A stretch of DNA of 20,533 bases from a virus: the IMG/VR virus record IMGVR_UViG_3300035698_005771, positions 1-20,533 of that record, one strand, 5' to 3'. A program made the position numbers and the translations under genes. Below, in pieces: positions 1 through 7,729 of this stretch. The notes below the pieces were generated by a model. It had not been told where the DNA came from. It did no database searches and saw only the letters and a program-made list of their open reading frames with translations. Positions within the stretch are counted from its first letter, which is position 1. Each line of letters starts with the position of its first letter.

Positions 1-1778
1 CTTAATAATTCTTGATCTATTACTTGAACGAAGGTTCTGAGACTATCCTCGTCTCCTAACAAGCCTCCGTTTACATTAATGGTTACATTTCCACCTATTC
101 CACCACCAGAGTCATCTAAGGGGACTACAGCCTCATCCATACCGCCTTCACCGATTGTCGCATTAATTCCACCTGGTGTTGCTCTTACGATTCCACCATC
201 CTCCATTTTAGGCCCTTGAATCGCGGTTGCAGCAATAGCAGCTACATTTGTATAACCAGCCGCGTAAGTTGCAGCTTGCAGTGGTGGGCCTCCGACAATA
301 AGTGCTTTAGATGCAGCAAGGTTTGTATTTACAATTGCTCCAGCAAGCGCAGCGGCTTTTTGCAGTATAAAAGATATTTTTGATTCTCTTCCAGCAATCG
401 CCGAAACAAGGTTGGCCGTGCTACTCAGCATTGTAACTCTCATTGTTGACCATGCTCTTTCGTTTTGGAGTCGTTGGGTTTGAGTTAATAGGTCTTGTTT
501 AGTTACAATATCATTATGTTTTTTTTCAACCATTGCTTCTTTTTTGAGCAATAATTCTCTTTGTTTTATTTTATTCTTTTCTGCACCAATTTCTTGATTA
601 ATTGCGGCTATTTGTGCGGCATATTTTTGATCTGTCATGGCCTGTTGATGTACGGCTTGACGTAATAACTCTTCTTCATTTGTTGCTTCAAGGGTTGCTA
701 TTTTTGTCTCTAAATCAAGTGCAGCGGCTTCTGCGTCTTTTTGTCTTTTTGTTTCTCTTGCCTGTGCGTCTTGTGCATCTTCTCTTGCCTGTGCAGTTTT
801 TTGCATCTCCAATATATTATCAATATGTGCCTGCAAATCAACCCTATCTTGGTTTAATACCGACTTTGACACCATGCCGCCCATACTTACTTTTGTAATA
901 TATTTTGGTAAGGTTGCCAACTCGGTTTGCATTGCCTTTAATCGTTCAGTTATTTTTTTAACCGAGTTTGAAGAACCATCAGCTTGTTTTTCTATATTAG
1001 TCTGTAAAAAATTGCCAATATCTTCAATTTGTTTCATTACTAAATTAGCAACTAATAAAATCCCTTTAAATGCTGGTATAAGATAGGTTCCTACTGCAAT
1101 TGCGGCATTAGTCATTCCTGTTTTAAATTGTGCCCACATATCGACAACGGAATCGCCCGTCTCGCCGGCTGCTTTCACGTTGGCATTTCCTAACGCTATT
1201 GCTTTATTAATAAAGGCTTGTTTTCTTTCCGCTTCACTTAATGATTCAACCGTTCTGTTTAAACTTCTAGCATATTCGGCTTGTGCTTTTTCTGCATTAA
1301 TTACGATACCTAGATTGTCTAACATTAACTTAGAACCACGACCCAAACCAGTTACAATGGAATTGAGCATAAATTCCATACTTTGACCGGTTGCCTTTGC
1401 GGATGATCTAGCGATATTTAACATATCACCAAATTTTTCAACTGGTAGACCTAAAAGCATAGCTTGATTGGCCTGCTTCATTAAATCCATATCGGAAATA
1501 GTGCCTTTGGACAACTTTTTCATTTGGGCAAGCATTGCTTCTGAATCCTCGCCTTGTGATCTTGCCATATTTCTAAAAGCTGCCTCGACTTCTTTGAATT
1601 TACCAGCTTCTAATGCTAGTTTACCTATGGCCGCCGTAACTACACCGACTAAAGCAGCGACTACAGTCAAACCAAGAGCGGCTTTTTTAATTGCAGCAAA
1701 ACCCTTCTTAACGGCTGATAATGATTTCGTCCCTACTGTCTTTATTTTTAATAGAAGTGTGGCTTCTTCTTTTGCCAT
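1..1778 (-). CDS. Tail tape measure protein (partial, 3' end beyond window)
   Basis: This reading frame is open from an ATG at 1778 to the left edge, giving 592 residues with no stop. It sets tail length and is expected to enter or contact the host envelope during DNA delivery. The N-terminus is basic and amphipathic, followed by a hydrophobic stretch at about residues 33-52 (LGLTVVAALVGVV). A long Ala/Gln/Glu/Lys-rich coiled-coil region covers about residues 320-435. A small-residue-rich segment follows, then the tape-measure C-terminal signature near residues 523-545 (EDGGIVRATPGG, then GEGGMDEAVVPL). That signature suggests only a short part is missing. Its ATG directly follows the stop of the frameshifted chaperone (TAAATG), the standard chaperone-to-tape-measure order of siphoviruses. 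At roughly 0.15 nm per residue the tail would be around 90 nm long; this is an inference. Confidence 0.93.
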   Translation of the reverse strand, partial: MAKEEATLLLKIKTVGTKSLSAVKKGFAAIKKAALGLTVVAALVGVVTAAIGKLALEAGKFKEVEAAFRNMARSQGEDSEAMLAQMKKLSKGTISDMDLMKQANQAMLLGLPVEKFGDMLNIARSSAKATGQSMEFMLNSIVTGLGRGSKLMLDNLGIVINAEKAQAEYARSLNRTVESLSEAERKQAFINKAIALGNANVKAAGETGDSVVDMWAQFKTGMTNAAIAVGTYLIPAFKGILLVANLVMKQIEDIGNFLQTNIEKQADGSSNSVKKITERLKAMQTELATLPKYITKVSMGGMVSKSVLNQDRVDLQAHIDNILEMQKTAQAREDAQDAQARETKRQKDAEAAALDLETKIATLEATNEEELLRQAVHQQAMTDQKYAAQIAAINQEIGAEKNKIKQRELLLKKEAMVEKKHNDIVTKQDLLTQTQRLQNERAWSTMRVTMLSSTANLVSAIAGRESKISFILQKAAALAGAIVNTNLAASKALIVGGPPLQAATYAAGYTNVAAIAATAIQGPKMEDGGIVRATPGGINATIGEGGMDEAVVPLDDSGGGIGGNVTINVNGGLLGDEDSLRTFVQVIDQELL

Positions 1779-2338
1779 TTAAACCTTCCTTAGTTTCTTG
1801 GCTTGATCTGCTTCTCTTTTAATACCGTTGTTTAAAACCAGAATATTAAATTGTAATTCATCAATATCTAGTTTTAAAACTTCACTTGGTAATTGTCCAT
1901 ACCTCTTGCAAATATGGTCTATATCTTCGGCATGTTTTTTTGCAACTTTATAAGTTTGCGCAGTTTTTTTTTACCGTAAGTAAAATTTATTATCTCACTA
2001 TATAGCAATTCTGGTAGAATCGGATTATGGAATATGTCATCAACAAAAATCTGTTCACCACAATCCTTATTTCTTGTCAATATGGGTTTTACAACCCCTG
2101 CCATAAAGACATCTCTATAATGTTCTTTAACTTTATTGATTGACTTAACAGCATCCGGCTCTTTACCAGTTTTATAATTTTCATAAGTTCCAAGCATTAC
2201 TTTTGACCCATTAAGGTAATCTAAGATATCAATCTTTTTAATGTGAAATAAAACACCCTCAATTTTTACCTTGAGAGTGCCTTGTAATACATCTTTAATA
2301 TCTTTACCAAAAAGTAGTTGCTTGAATCTTTTAAACAT
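1779..2338 (-). CDS. Tail assembly chaperone, G-T fusion made by -1 frameshift
   Basis: If ribosomes slip back one base on the A9 run (1972 to 1964), the first 125 residues of the G-like product join a 61-residue extension that ends in TAA at 1781-1779, immediately before the tape measure ATG. The extension begins TAQTYKVAKK and contains CKRYGQLPSEVLKLDIDEL, which resembles the C-terminal domain of phage tail chaperones (KRYG.LPSEVL followed by a D/E-rich helix). The total is 186 residues. In lambda, G and G-T act in a fixed ratio and the T part recruits tail tube protein to the tape measure; the same role is inferred here. The evidence is the open -1 frame filling exactly the gap between the G stop and the tape measure start, plus the slippery run. 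Slippage itself cannot be shown from sequence. Confidence 0.8.
1919..2338 (-). CDS. Tail assembly chaperone, G-like product (unshifted)
   Basis: This 139-residue protein sits between the tail tube and tape measure genes, where siphoviruses encode the chaperone that coats the tape measure during tube assembly. I place the start at the ATG at 2338 (MFKRFKQLLFG), overlapping the end of the tail tube gene by 8 bases. The frame is open further upstream to a GTG at 2389, but that would extend deep into the tail tube gene and has no ribosome binding site; the chosen ATG also lacks a strong one, so coupling is likely. The C-terminus passes through a run of nine A, giving GKKK, and ends 14 residues later. 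I recognise the family by position and by the frameshift signal rather than by residue motifs. See the frameshifted product for the longer form. Confidence 0.8.
   Translation of the reverse strand: MFKRFKQLLFGKDIKDVLQGTLKVKIEGVLFHIKKIDILDYLNGSKVMLGTYENYKTGKEPDAVKSINKVKEHYRDVFMAGVVKPILTRNKDCGEQIFVDDIFHNPILPELLYSEIINFTYGKKKLRKLIKLQKNMPKI
1964..1972 (-). promoter_or_regulatory. Programmed -1 ribosomal frameshift slippery site
   Basis: On the coding strand the site reads GGT AAA AAA AAA CTG, a run of nine A that contains A AAA AAA in the phase needed for tandem P- and A-site slippage to -1. After the slip the next codon is ACT at 1964-1962. Four bases downstream a small stem can form (1959-1952 with 1948-1942, GCAAACTT / AAGTTGC, one bulged A, loop ATA), which may stimulate slippage. 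The hairpin is weak, so the A-run is the main evidence. A homopolymer this long can also be a sequencing-error hotspot, but here the gene arrangement makes sense with the run exactly as written. Confidence 0.8.
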
Positions 2339-3380
2339 ATGTTGCCGTGTCGTTAGTAAGTACCGTTTGCAATGCATAACCACCGGCACTTGAGCAATCT
2401 TGTAACACTTGAAAGGTTACTTCGCTAGTTAGTATTTCGTCCGGTCCTCCTATCTCTGGGTCTCCGGCATCTGATACATATATCTTAGGCATATTAAATT
2501 TAAGACCTTTTTGAACTGCGGAGCCTGTAATCGTACTTCCTAAGAAGTCTAATTGTGCAGATAGTTGAGTCCCGGCTACCATAGCATCAAAAGAAGTGGT
2601 TGTGTCGAATCTAACCGTTGCGGTAAATGTAAAAGATGCAATCCCGACCGGTAGCACGTCAAGCGTATCACTTCCAATTCGTCTCGATTCACTATCACCT
2701 TTAAGATTATTGTTTACGGCTAAATTTGCGGCTTGTATGTGCCAATATGCTGTGCTGGTAATTGCTGCGAATGTGCTATCAATACTTAACCTTCCACCAA
2801 CAAAGTTTAGAACCTCTGCACAAGCAAGGGTTAAACCACTCTCAACATCATTAGAGGAGGTTGATAAATCAATTCCCATAAATGATACATTTGTTTTTAA
2901 TGCCTCATCTATTTCAGTACTAAACCCGATTTCTCCGACCCTTAACCCGTCATATTCAAATATTTTACCAGTAGTTGCAGGCCCTTTTCTAATATTCATC
3001 GAAAGGCTGGTATATGAATTATCCATATTGCCAATTTCAAAAGTATGTTCAAAGGCAAGGCCACCAATAGTCTCGCCCGTTGCGGTTGCGCTTGTAATTG
3101 ACCCACCCATTGCATTTTCTAATATAAAGGCATGAGCATCAACATCCGGACGGAAATAATATTCAAGTTCCCCCTCAATTACTTTACCGGTCGGGATTCT
3201 TCCGTTATATGTGCGGCTTCTTGATAATTCTTCTAATATCTTACCTTCTTTAGTAAGTTTCATGTTTGCACTAATACAATCAATTGCCGAAGTACAAGTC
3301 ACATGTGTCCCTAAAGCCTTTTCACGGCCAATTGCTACATAACTCTCTGTACTTACTAACGCTCCTTGTCCTATACTCAT
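2331..3380 (-). CDS. Major tail tube protein
   Basis: This 349-residue protein lies just upstream of the chaperone and tape measure genes and has the composition of a tail tube subunit: Gly/Ser/Thr-rich beta strands and few cysteines. It starts MSIGQGALVSTESYVAIGRE and includes the tube-like passage LEYYFRPDVDAHAFILENAM near residues 72-91. It should polymerise into the hollow tube through which DNA passes. The length is typical of a tube subunit, possibly with an added surface domain. The ATG at 3380 follows GGGGGA with about 6 bases of spacing. No contractile sheath gene lies next to it, which supports a siphovirus tail. The family call rests on gene order and general character, so the subfamily is uncertain. 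Confidence 0.82.
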   Translation of the reverse strand: MSIGQGALVSTESYVAIGREKALGTHVTCTSAIDCISANMKLTKEGKILEELSRSRTYNGRIPTGKVIEGELEYYFRPDVDAHAFILENAMGGSITSATATGETIGGLAFEHTFEIGNMDNSYTSLSMNIRKGPATTGKIFEYDGLRVGEIGFSTEIDEALKTNVSFMGIDLSTSSNDVESGLTLACAEVLNFVGGRLSIDSTFAAITSTAYWHIQAANLAVNNNLKGDSESRRIGSDTLDVLPVGIASFTFTATVRFDTTTSFDAMVAGTQLSAQLDFLGSTITGSAVQKGLKFNMPKIYVSDAGDPEIGGPDEILTSEVTFQVLQDCSSAGGYALQTVLTNDTATYV

Positions 3381-3391
3381 TTTAAATCCCC

Positions 3392-4375
3392 CTAAACGGT
3401 TCTTAAGAAATTATAAGTATGTTGTTTACTTACACACTCAATATTATTATTAATAATCATTAGCCTTTTTTGTATATCGGCTTTTTCTAAAATCATTTTC
3501 TTTATAGTCTTGCTATGTCCTGTATTATAATTATATATCATTTGCTCTTTTAAATCACCCGTATATTTAGATGATAAAATACTATTTTTGGTACAATTAA
3601 CCACTGGAAGGTTAAACGCTGCAATATAGGTGTATAACCACTTAGCAGAAAAAAATAAATTAGTTGAAGTGTAACAATCATCCCCTGCAATATCTCTTAT
3701 ATACTCATGACGCATATAATTATCTTTACCATCACCCAAATCATCAAAAGAGTAATATTTTCCATCTCTCCAACAATAATCATATCCAATTAATAGAATT
3801 TTATCATATCCAAAATAATTACGAGGCTTTTCATTGTCACATTGAGTTAAAAAAACCACCATTTCGTTACTAACATTCGTTGCCGCCGCCACTATATTTT
3901 TACAGCCACTTATCGAACTAAATTCTTTTTCTGATTCAATTACATCCTTATTTACAAAGAAATATACATCTTTCCAATTGCCTTGCTTTGTCCATTCAGG
4001 GTTGCCACATACATTCATAAATAATGTTGTGTTTTTAAGCTTGTCTTTCCACGGCTTGAGGTATTTCTCATAAGACACGTTGGCATCACATACCATTACA
4101 TAAGTGGGAATGATCCCGTTGTCTAAACAGTGGCCTAATACCTTATCACATACTAATACATCAACTTTTTTCTGTTGTTTTTTAATTACTTCTAAATTTT
4201 CTTGAAATGATCGTCCATTTGCTATGCATAAAATAGCTTTGCCAAGTCCGGAAGCGGTAAAGTCTTTTAAATCTTTCATCTCATATTTAGAATGGTTCGT
4301 CGCATGTTCACGCCATTGCTTACACCATTGATTATAGGCTGATTTACTTTGACTTAATACTTCCTCGTGATTCAT
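3392..4375 (-). CDS. DUF115 / Maf-like protein (MptE-related fold, possible glycan-modifying enzyme)
   Basis: This 327-residue protein matches the DUF115 pattern shared by archaeal MptE (6-hydroxymethylpterin pyrophosphokinase) and bacterial Maf motility accessory factors implicated in flagellin glycosylation. Visible elements are a nucleotide-binding-like turn at residues 50-56 (CIANGRS), the strand-loop pair around residues 71-98 (VDVLVCDKVL, then GIIPTYVMVCDA), a central LLIGYDYCWRDGKYY at about 194-208, and the C-terminal VVNCTKNSILSS near 258-269. These are the spacing and motifs expected of the family. It sits between tail-completion genes and the tail tube gene, an odd place for an enzyme, and starts with a good binding site (AGGGAG, then TAAGC, then ATG). 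It might modify the virion or host glycans, perhaps using sugars from the upstream dehydrogenase and epimerase; that link is inference. Exact activity is unknown. Confidence 0.75.
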   Translation of the reverse strand: MNHEEVLSQSKSAYNQWCKQWREHATNHSKYEMKDLKDFTASGLGKAILCIANGRSFQENLEVIKKQQKKVDVLVCDKVLGHCLDNGIIPTYVMVCDANVSYEKYLKPWKDKLKNTTLFMNVCGNPEWTKQGNWKDVYFFVNKDVIESEKEFSSISGCKNIVAAATNVSNEMVVFLTQCDNEKPRNYFGYDKILLIGYDYCWRDGKYYSFDDLGDGKDNYMRHEYIRDIAGDDCYTSTNLFFSAKWLYTYIAAFNLPVVNCTKNSILSSKYTGDLKEQMIYNYNTGHSKTIKKMILEKADIQKRLMIINNNIECVSKQHTYNFLRTV

Positions 4376-4387
4376 GCTTACTCCCTA

Positions 4388-4600
4388 TTAGGTTCGCTTG
4401 TATTTTGTGAATATAAGCTCGTTTTCGTATAATCCGAGATCCATCACATCATTCCACACCCCATTAAAGGATGAGAAATATTGTAAGGCCCCGTACTTAT
4501 CGATTCTATAGAGATAATTGTCTGATATTGTTTCATAAACGTCAACCGTTCCTAGTTGATGCAGATAATACAATTTTACCTTTCTTCTTTTTGGTTTCAT
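4388..4600 (-). CDS. Hypothetical 70-residue protein
   Basis: I do not recognise this protein. It is rich in Tyr and basic residues (MKPKRRKVKLYYLHQLGTV) and has no membrane segment or cysteine motif. Its ATG overlaps the stop of the upstream gene as TAATG, a strong sign of coupled translation, and it ends 12 bases before the DUF115 gene. Its place at the head-tail joining genes suggests a small structural or assembly protein, but nothing in the sequence proves it. Confidence 0.7.
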   Translation of the reverse strand: MKPKRRKVKLYYLHQLGTVDVYETISDNYLYRIDKYGALQYFSSFNGVWNDVMDLGLYENELIFTKYKRT

Positions 4601-5103
4601 TAATAATTTACCTTTACTTCAAAGTCCATAATAGCAACTCTGTAATGTGTTTGCTCGTCAAGACTTAAGTTATGATATGTTATACCCGTGGGTTTCTGTG
4701 TTAATACAGTACCCTCTAAAGTGTCATTAGCTCTTAATATTAGCTCGATATTTTCCATTAATTTCTCAACATCATCATCGGCGGCATCTTCTTGAAATGA
4801 ATCAACCGTGCTATTCCAGAACATACCAGCTATTTTAAACGATATATTTGATTGTCTCATTCCGTTTAACTGATTCTTGCATATTGTCTTTAATTCAACA
4901 TCCTTACTATCAAGCCATATTGTTATGCATGGAATGATTGATGCTTGCATTGAAAATAAGTTTGGATTAAGCTTTAATACTTGGTTTATTCTAGTTGTTA
5001 AGCCATTTGACAGATCAATGGGAGATCCAGCAACATTATTATTATTATCTAATATCTCTTTTATTTTGCTCTTAATTCCATCTATGTCTATGACTGATCC
5101 CAT
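4600..5103 (-). CDS. Probable tail terminator / neck protein (Mu gp37-like position)
   Basis: This 167-residue protein follows the Mu G-like gene, where a tail terminator or gp37-like neck protein normally lies. It starts MGSVIDIDGIKSKIKEIL, with a helix first, then a mixed strand region (ASIIPCITIWLDSKD, about residues 54-68) and a C-terminal strand (HYRVAIMDFEVKVNY) typical of terminator-like folds. The ATG at 5103 follows AGGAAATAAG. Such proteins cap the finished tail tube and join it to the head. The assignment is by gene order and overall strand pattern; I cannot see a defining motif. A minor tail protein is the main alternative. Confidence 0.6.
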   Translation of the reverse strand: MGSVIDIDGIKSKIKEILDNNNNVAGSPIDLSNGLTTRINQVLKLNPNLFSMQASIIPCITIWLDSKDVELKTICKNQLNGMRQSNISFKIAGMFWNSTVDSFQEDAADDDVEKLMENIELILRANDTLEGTVLTQKPTGITYHNLSLDEQTHYRVAIMDFEVKVNY

Positions 5104-5111
5104 CTTATTTC

Positions 5112-5609
5112 CTATTTCTTAATCATAAATTGAAGTGTTTGCTTGCCGATCTTCTTCATTGCTACATTTGAAAGCCACATAAACGATCTTCTTGGCAGCT
5201 TTTTTCTGGTTCCGTCGTCATTATCGTGTGCATATGCATAAGGAAAGTTTTTTCCGGTTTTGGCATTATTAAACCATAATAAACCTTCTGATACCTTTCT
5301 AACATTGCCACCACTTTTAATTGGTGTTACTTTTTGTCTCAACATACCGCTGTCTTGAAGCTTCTTATTGCCACCTTTACCGATCTTGGCCATATGCGTT
5401 TGATATATATCACTCCAAGCTTTCCATTTGCCATTAGGCCCTTGTTCTTTTTCAAAATGGTCTATTATGTCGGCATAAACAAGCGCAGACAATAAACCGA
5501 CATACTTATTATCTTTAATATTAATATCATTTACTTTACTAGCTGTTTTTTCTATAAATTTAGTTATTCTTGTATCTTTAAATGTGGCTTGAACATCAAC
5601 CTTGGCCAT
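5112..5609 (-). CDS. Mu G-like virion morphogenesis protein (tail completion)
   Basis: This 165-residue basic protein resembles the phage virion morphogenesis family that includes Mu gpG. Characteristic features are GKWKAWSDIYQTHMAK near residues 60-75, the LQDSGMLRQKV element (about 84-94) and the C-terminal DDGTRKKLPRRSFMWLS (about 131-147), corresponding to the family's 'P.R.F.gls' ending. Such proteins act at head-tail joining or tail completion. In phage Mu the G gene follows F directly; here it lies behind the capsid and gp36-like genes. The start ATG abuts the upstream stop (TAAATG), with GGGA just before it. Confidence 0.75.
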   Translation of the reverse strand: MAKVDVQATFKDTRITKFIEKTASKVNDINIKDNKYVGLLSALVYADIIDHFEKEQGPNGKWKAWSDIYQTHMAKIGKGGNKKLQDSGMLRQKVTPIKSGGNVRKVSEGLLWFNNAKTGKNFPYAYAHDNDDGTRKKLPRRSFMWLSNVAMKKIGKQTLQFMIKK

Positions 5610-6089
5610 TTAGTCCCTCTCGTCTGCTATATCTTGCAATTTATCAGAATCAACCTTCCAATTTTCAGGGGCATCCTCATTAAATGTCGGTGTATAATCA
5701 GACGTACTGCATTTAATAGACCATGCTGTATTGGGCTTTTCAGGAAGTATGCTTCCGGCCGTATCTACTAGATGCATCTTATATTCTCGCACATCTTCCA
5801 TGTTTTCTCGTACACCCTTAATAAGAGATCGGCCACGGACAATGCTATCCTTGCCACCGCGACTCATAAAGACCCACATCTTACCAGCCGACCATGATTT
5901 ACACCATGAGCACACTAAAGGAGGTACATTTGTATAAAATGAGGACGTATCATATCTCTTTGACATATATTTGTTGATTTCGTTCTCAGCCATATCAATA
6001 CATTCGGTTGCGAGTGAAGTCGTAGCAGTATCAAAGTTAACCCCATACATTAAAGTTTGTAATGACGTTGTAGTACAATAAGTCCCCAT
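5610..6089 (-). CDS. Mu gp36-like head completion/neck protein (DUF1320 type)
   Basis: This 159-residue protein opens with GTYCTTTSLQTLMYGVN, the 'YCT..dl....G' opening of gp36-like proteins. It continues with the helix CIDMAENEINKYMSKRY (about residues 30-46), matching the family pattern of a helix ending in 'ID.Y...RY'. A segment with two cysteines follows (PPLVCSWCKSW). These proteins lie after the major capsid gene and are thought to take part in head-tail joining. The ATG at 6089 is preceded by GAGGT at about 8 bases. The length matches Mu-like relatives. Confidence 0.75.
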   Translation of the reverse strand: MGTYCTTTSLQTLMYGVNFDTATTSLATECIDMAENEINKYMSKRYDTSSFYTNVPPLVCSWCKSWSAGKMWVFMSRGGKDSIVRGRSLIKGVRENMEDVREYKMHLVDTAGSILPEKPNTAWSIKCSTSDYTPTFNEDAPENWKVDSDKLQDIADERD

Positions 6090-6100
6090 ATTTTTTACCT

Positions 6101-6373
6101 CTAATTTACTCTAAATTTTCCAGCTTTCTTTAATTTTTTATACTCATCTGGTCTTTTTTTAGTGCTAAATTCATAAGTTGAATATTTATCACCCAACTCA
6201 TTAATTTTTATCTTGCATACCTTGTGGCCGTTAAGAATGTAATACTCCTCGATGATGTTCTTTTTTTGTTGCCTTACTATTTCTTCAGCTTCTTCAATTC
6301 TTAAGTTGTGCTTAAGCTTGATGTTTACCGAGTCATCTTCGATAAGCTCATCTTTCTTTTTTCCTCTTGCCAT
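6101..6373 (-). CDS. Hypothetical charged 90-residue protein
   Basis: This small Lys/Glu-rich protein (begins MARGKKKDELIEDDSVNIKL) has a helical middle (RIEEAEEIVRQQKKNII) and a basic C-terminal tail (KKAGKFRVN). I do not recognise the family. It has a strong binding site, AAGGAG before the ATG at 6373, and is the first gene after the terminator behind the major capsid gene. By position it could be a head completion or connector accessory protein, but no motif supports a specific role. Confidence 0.65.
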   Translation of the reverse strand: MARGKKKDELIEDDSVNIKLKHNLRIEEAEEIVRQQKKNIIEEYYILNGHKVCKIKINELGDKYSTYEFSTKKRPDEYKKLKKAGKFRVN

Positions 6374-6386
6374 TTGTCATCTCCTT

Positions 6387-6410
6387 AAAAGAGGGGGGCA
6401 TTTACCCCCC
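6387..6410 (-). terminator. Intrinsic terminator after the major capsid gene
   Basis: On the minus strand GGGGGG (6410-6405) and CCCCCC (6398-6393) are separated by TAAATG and followed by TCTTTT (6392-6387). This makes a perfect 6-bp all-GC stem, extendable by a T-G wobble, with a short U-tract. It fills the 43-base gap between the capsid stop (6417) and the next start (6373). Because essential head and tail genes lie downstream, it probably terminates only part of the time, raising capsid mRNA over later genes. The plus-strand side also has a T-rich flank (ATTATTTT), so it might act both ways. Confidence 0.8.
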
Positions 6411-6416
6411 ATTATT

Positions 6417-7316
6417 TTAGTTTGTACCTCGAACTAAATAACCACATAAAGAGGCTACTATTTTCGGTTGATAGTACATGTTTACTTCAATTGCTTCCGC
6501 TTCTCTTTCATCATCCATCCATCTCTTAACTGAAGGTGCGCGTTTTTGAAAGATATAACCGGCTGAAGGTGCCAATCGTGATGCGCTATTAGGCTTATAA
6601 CCTACAAATACATTATTATTCCAAATAGGAGCAATACTAGCAGTCACACCAGGTGCAGAGCTATCAAGTACAGCATTTCCAGTTAGAATTTCATCAAGAT
6701 CAAACAAGCCTTTCATAATTTCAACTGTCATATCTCTTGAAGTGTATTTTACCCTATCTAATAAAGACACATGGTTCTTAGCAGCAACCAAAGATAGTCT
6801 TGGAATGATTGCAAACTTAGGAACATGACCCGAAGCAAAAATAATCGATGTTGCGGCGGTGTCCATAGTTGGAATTGGGTTAGTTGTTAATGTATTTGAT
6901 GTCCACGCAGCCGCCAAAGACACATTTAAACTCCAAGAAGTAGTTGTAAAAAGATCAGCAACTTGCTTTTCTCTTCTTAGCATTATCTTGTCGGTTAGAT
7001 ATTCAGTGGTATCAGCCCTAAGTGAGCCGGCTTCATAATCATCTTCTTTTTCAATTGCGATATAGTCCTTTAGACCGTGCTTTTGTAGAACATAGCTTGC
7101 TGTCGAAACTTCAAAGCTAGATTCGTTTGACTTTGCTCCTTCCGCTCTTATTGTTTCGGGAAGTCTAAAATCTCTTTCAAAAACTCTGTATTTATCGCTG
7201 GTACTAGATACTGACACAGGTGGAAACACCTTATCAGCAATAAAATCCTTATTAGAATACTTTACTGCAACATTAGTGAGTAATTTATCCTCTTTAATCG
7301 TACTTCTCAATGGCAT
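6417..7316 (-). CDS. Major capsid protein
   Basis: This 299-residue protein follows the protease/scaffold and decoration genes, as in Mu-like head modules. Its N-terminus (LLTNVAVKYSNKDFIADKVFPPVSV, about residues 12-36) matches the 'L.n..v.Y.n..fiAd.vFP.v.V' pattern of these capsid proteins. It is followed by an E-loop-like segment with SDKYRVFERDFR, and the C-terminal region contains VFVGYKPNSA and a final domain ending in YLVRGTN. It should assemble the icosahedral shell. The ATG at 7316 has a strong site, AAGGAG at 6 bases, fitting high expression, and a terminator lies just downstream. I see no prohead cleavage motif I can state with certainty. Confidence 0.88.
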   Translation of the reverse strand: MPLRSTIKEDKLLTNVAVKYSNKDFIADKVFPPVSVSSTSDKYRVFERDFRLPETIRAEGAKSNESSFEVSTASYVLQKHGLKDYIAIEKEDDYEAGSLRADTTEYLTDKIMLRREKQVADLFTTTSWSLNVSLAAAWTSNTLTTNPIPTMDTAATSIIFASGHVPKFAIIPRLSLVAAKNHVSLLDRVKYTSRDMTVEIMKGLFDLDEILTGNAVLDSSAPGVTASIAPIWNNNVFVGYKPNSASRLAPSAGYIFQKRAPSVKRWMDDEREAEAIEVNMYYQPKIVASLCGYLVRGTN

Positions 7317-7326
7317 AATTTACTCC

Positions 7327-7701
7327 TTATAATATTGCAACCTGTCCAGGCTGAATTAATATTTCTGCAATTGTTCCGGTCGCTGCAACAGCATCACCAA
7401 GTAACACACCGGCAAAATAAGACGTGCCCGTTGCTGCTACAAATGGTATTGCTTGACCAGCGGAATTAAATCCGATTAGTCCTGCGGCTGAAACTGTATC
7501 ATTAAAATATACTTTGGCTCTTTCACCTACCATAGCAACTGGAATGGCTTGATTGGTGTCTAAAACTGTGTCTAACGTAACTCCAACAGGCATGTCAGTG
7601 ATTGCAGTAGTATATGCAACTGTATCGGCTGCACTTACATAAACAATTCTGTTAGCTATAAGAGTTGTTGCAACCTTAAAAGATTGAACATTCTTTCCCA
7701 T
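7327..7701 (-). CDS. Head decoration / capsid cement protein (DUF2190-like)
   Basis: This 124-residue beta-rich, cysteine-free protein sits directly before the major capsid gene. It has the repetitive Ala/Val/Thr/Gly composition of head decoration proteins: NRIVYVSAADTVAYTTAITDMPVGV at about residues 17-41 (written here in two recognised halves), then PVAMVGERAKVYFND and a C-terminal AEILIQPGQVAIL. Such proteins trim the outside of the capsid and stabilise it against DNA pressure. The start has a strong AAGGAGG site 5 bases before the ATG, matching the capsid gene's strong site and suggesting stoichiometric production. An alternative is a small head fibre base, but the fold pattern favours decoration. 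Confidence 0.75.
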   Translation of the reverse strand: MGKNVQSFKVATTLIANRIVYVSAADTVAYTTAITDMPVGVTLDTVLDTNQAIPVAMVGERAKVYFNDTVSAAGLIGFNSAGQAIPFVAATGTSYFAGVLLGDAVAATGTIAEILIQPGQVAIL

Positions 7702-7729
7702 TATAATCCTCCTTGATTATTTCTAATTA

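Noticed and set aside
602-898. Plus-strand leucine-rich frame
   Set aside because: It is antisense to the tape measure coiled coil; the Leu-rich look is the complement of Gln/Lys/Glu codons.
1942-1959. Strong pseudoknot after the frameshift site
   Set aside because: Only a 7-bp stem with a bulge is visible; I found no convincing second pairing.
2339-2389. Upstream GTG extension of the tail chaperone
   Set aside because: It adds 17 residues inside the tail tube gene without a binding site; ATG at 2338 is preferred.
2596-3135. Plus-strand open frame of 179 codons
   Set aside because: It lies antisense to the tail tube gene and has no recognisable protein features; long opposite-strand frames arise here from codon bias.
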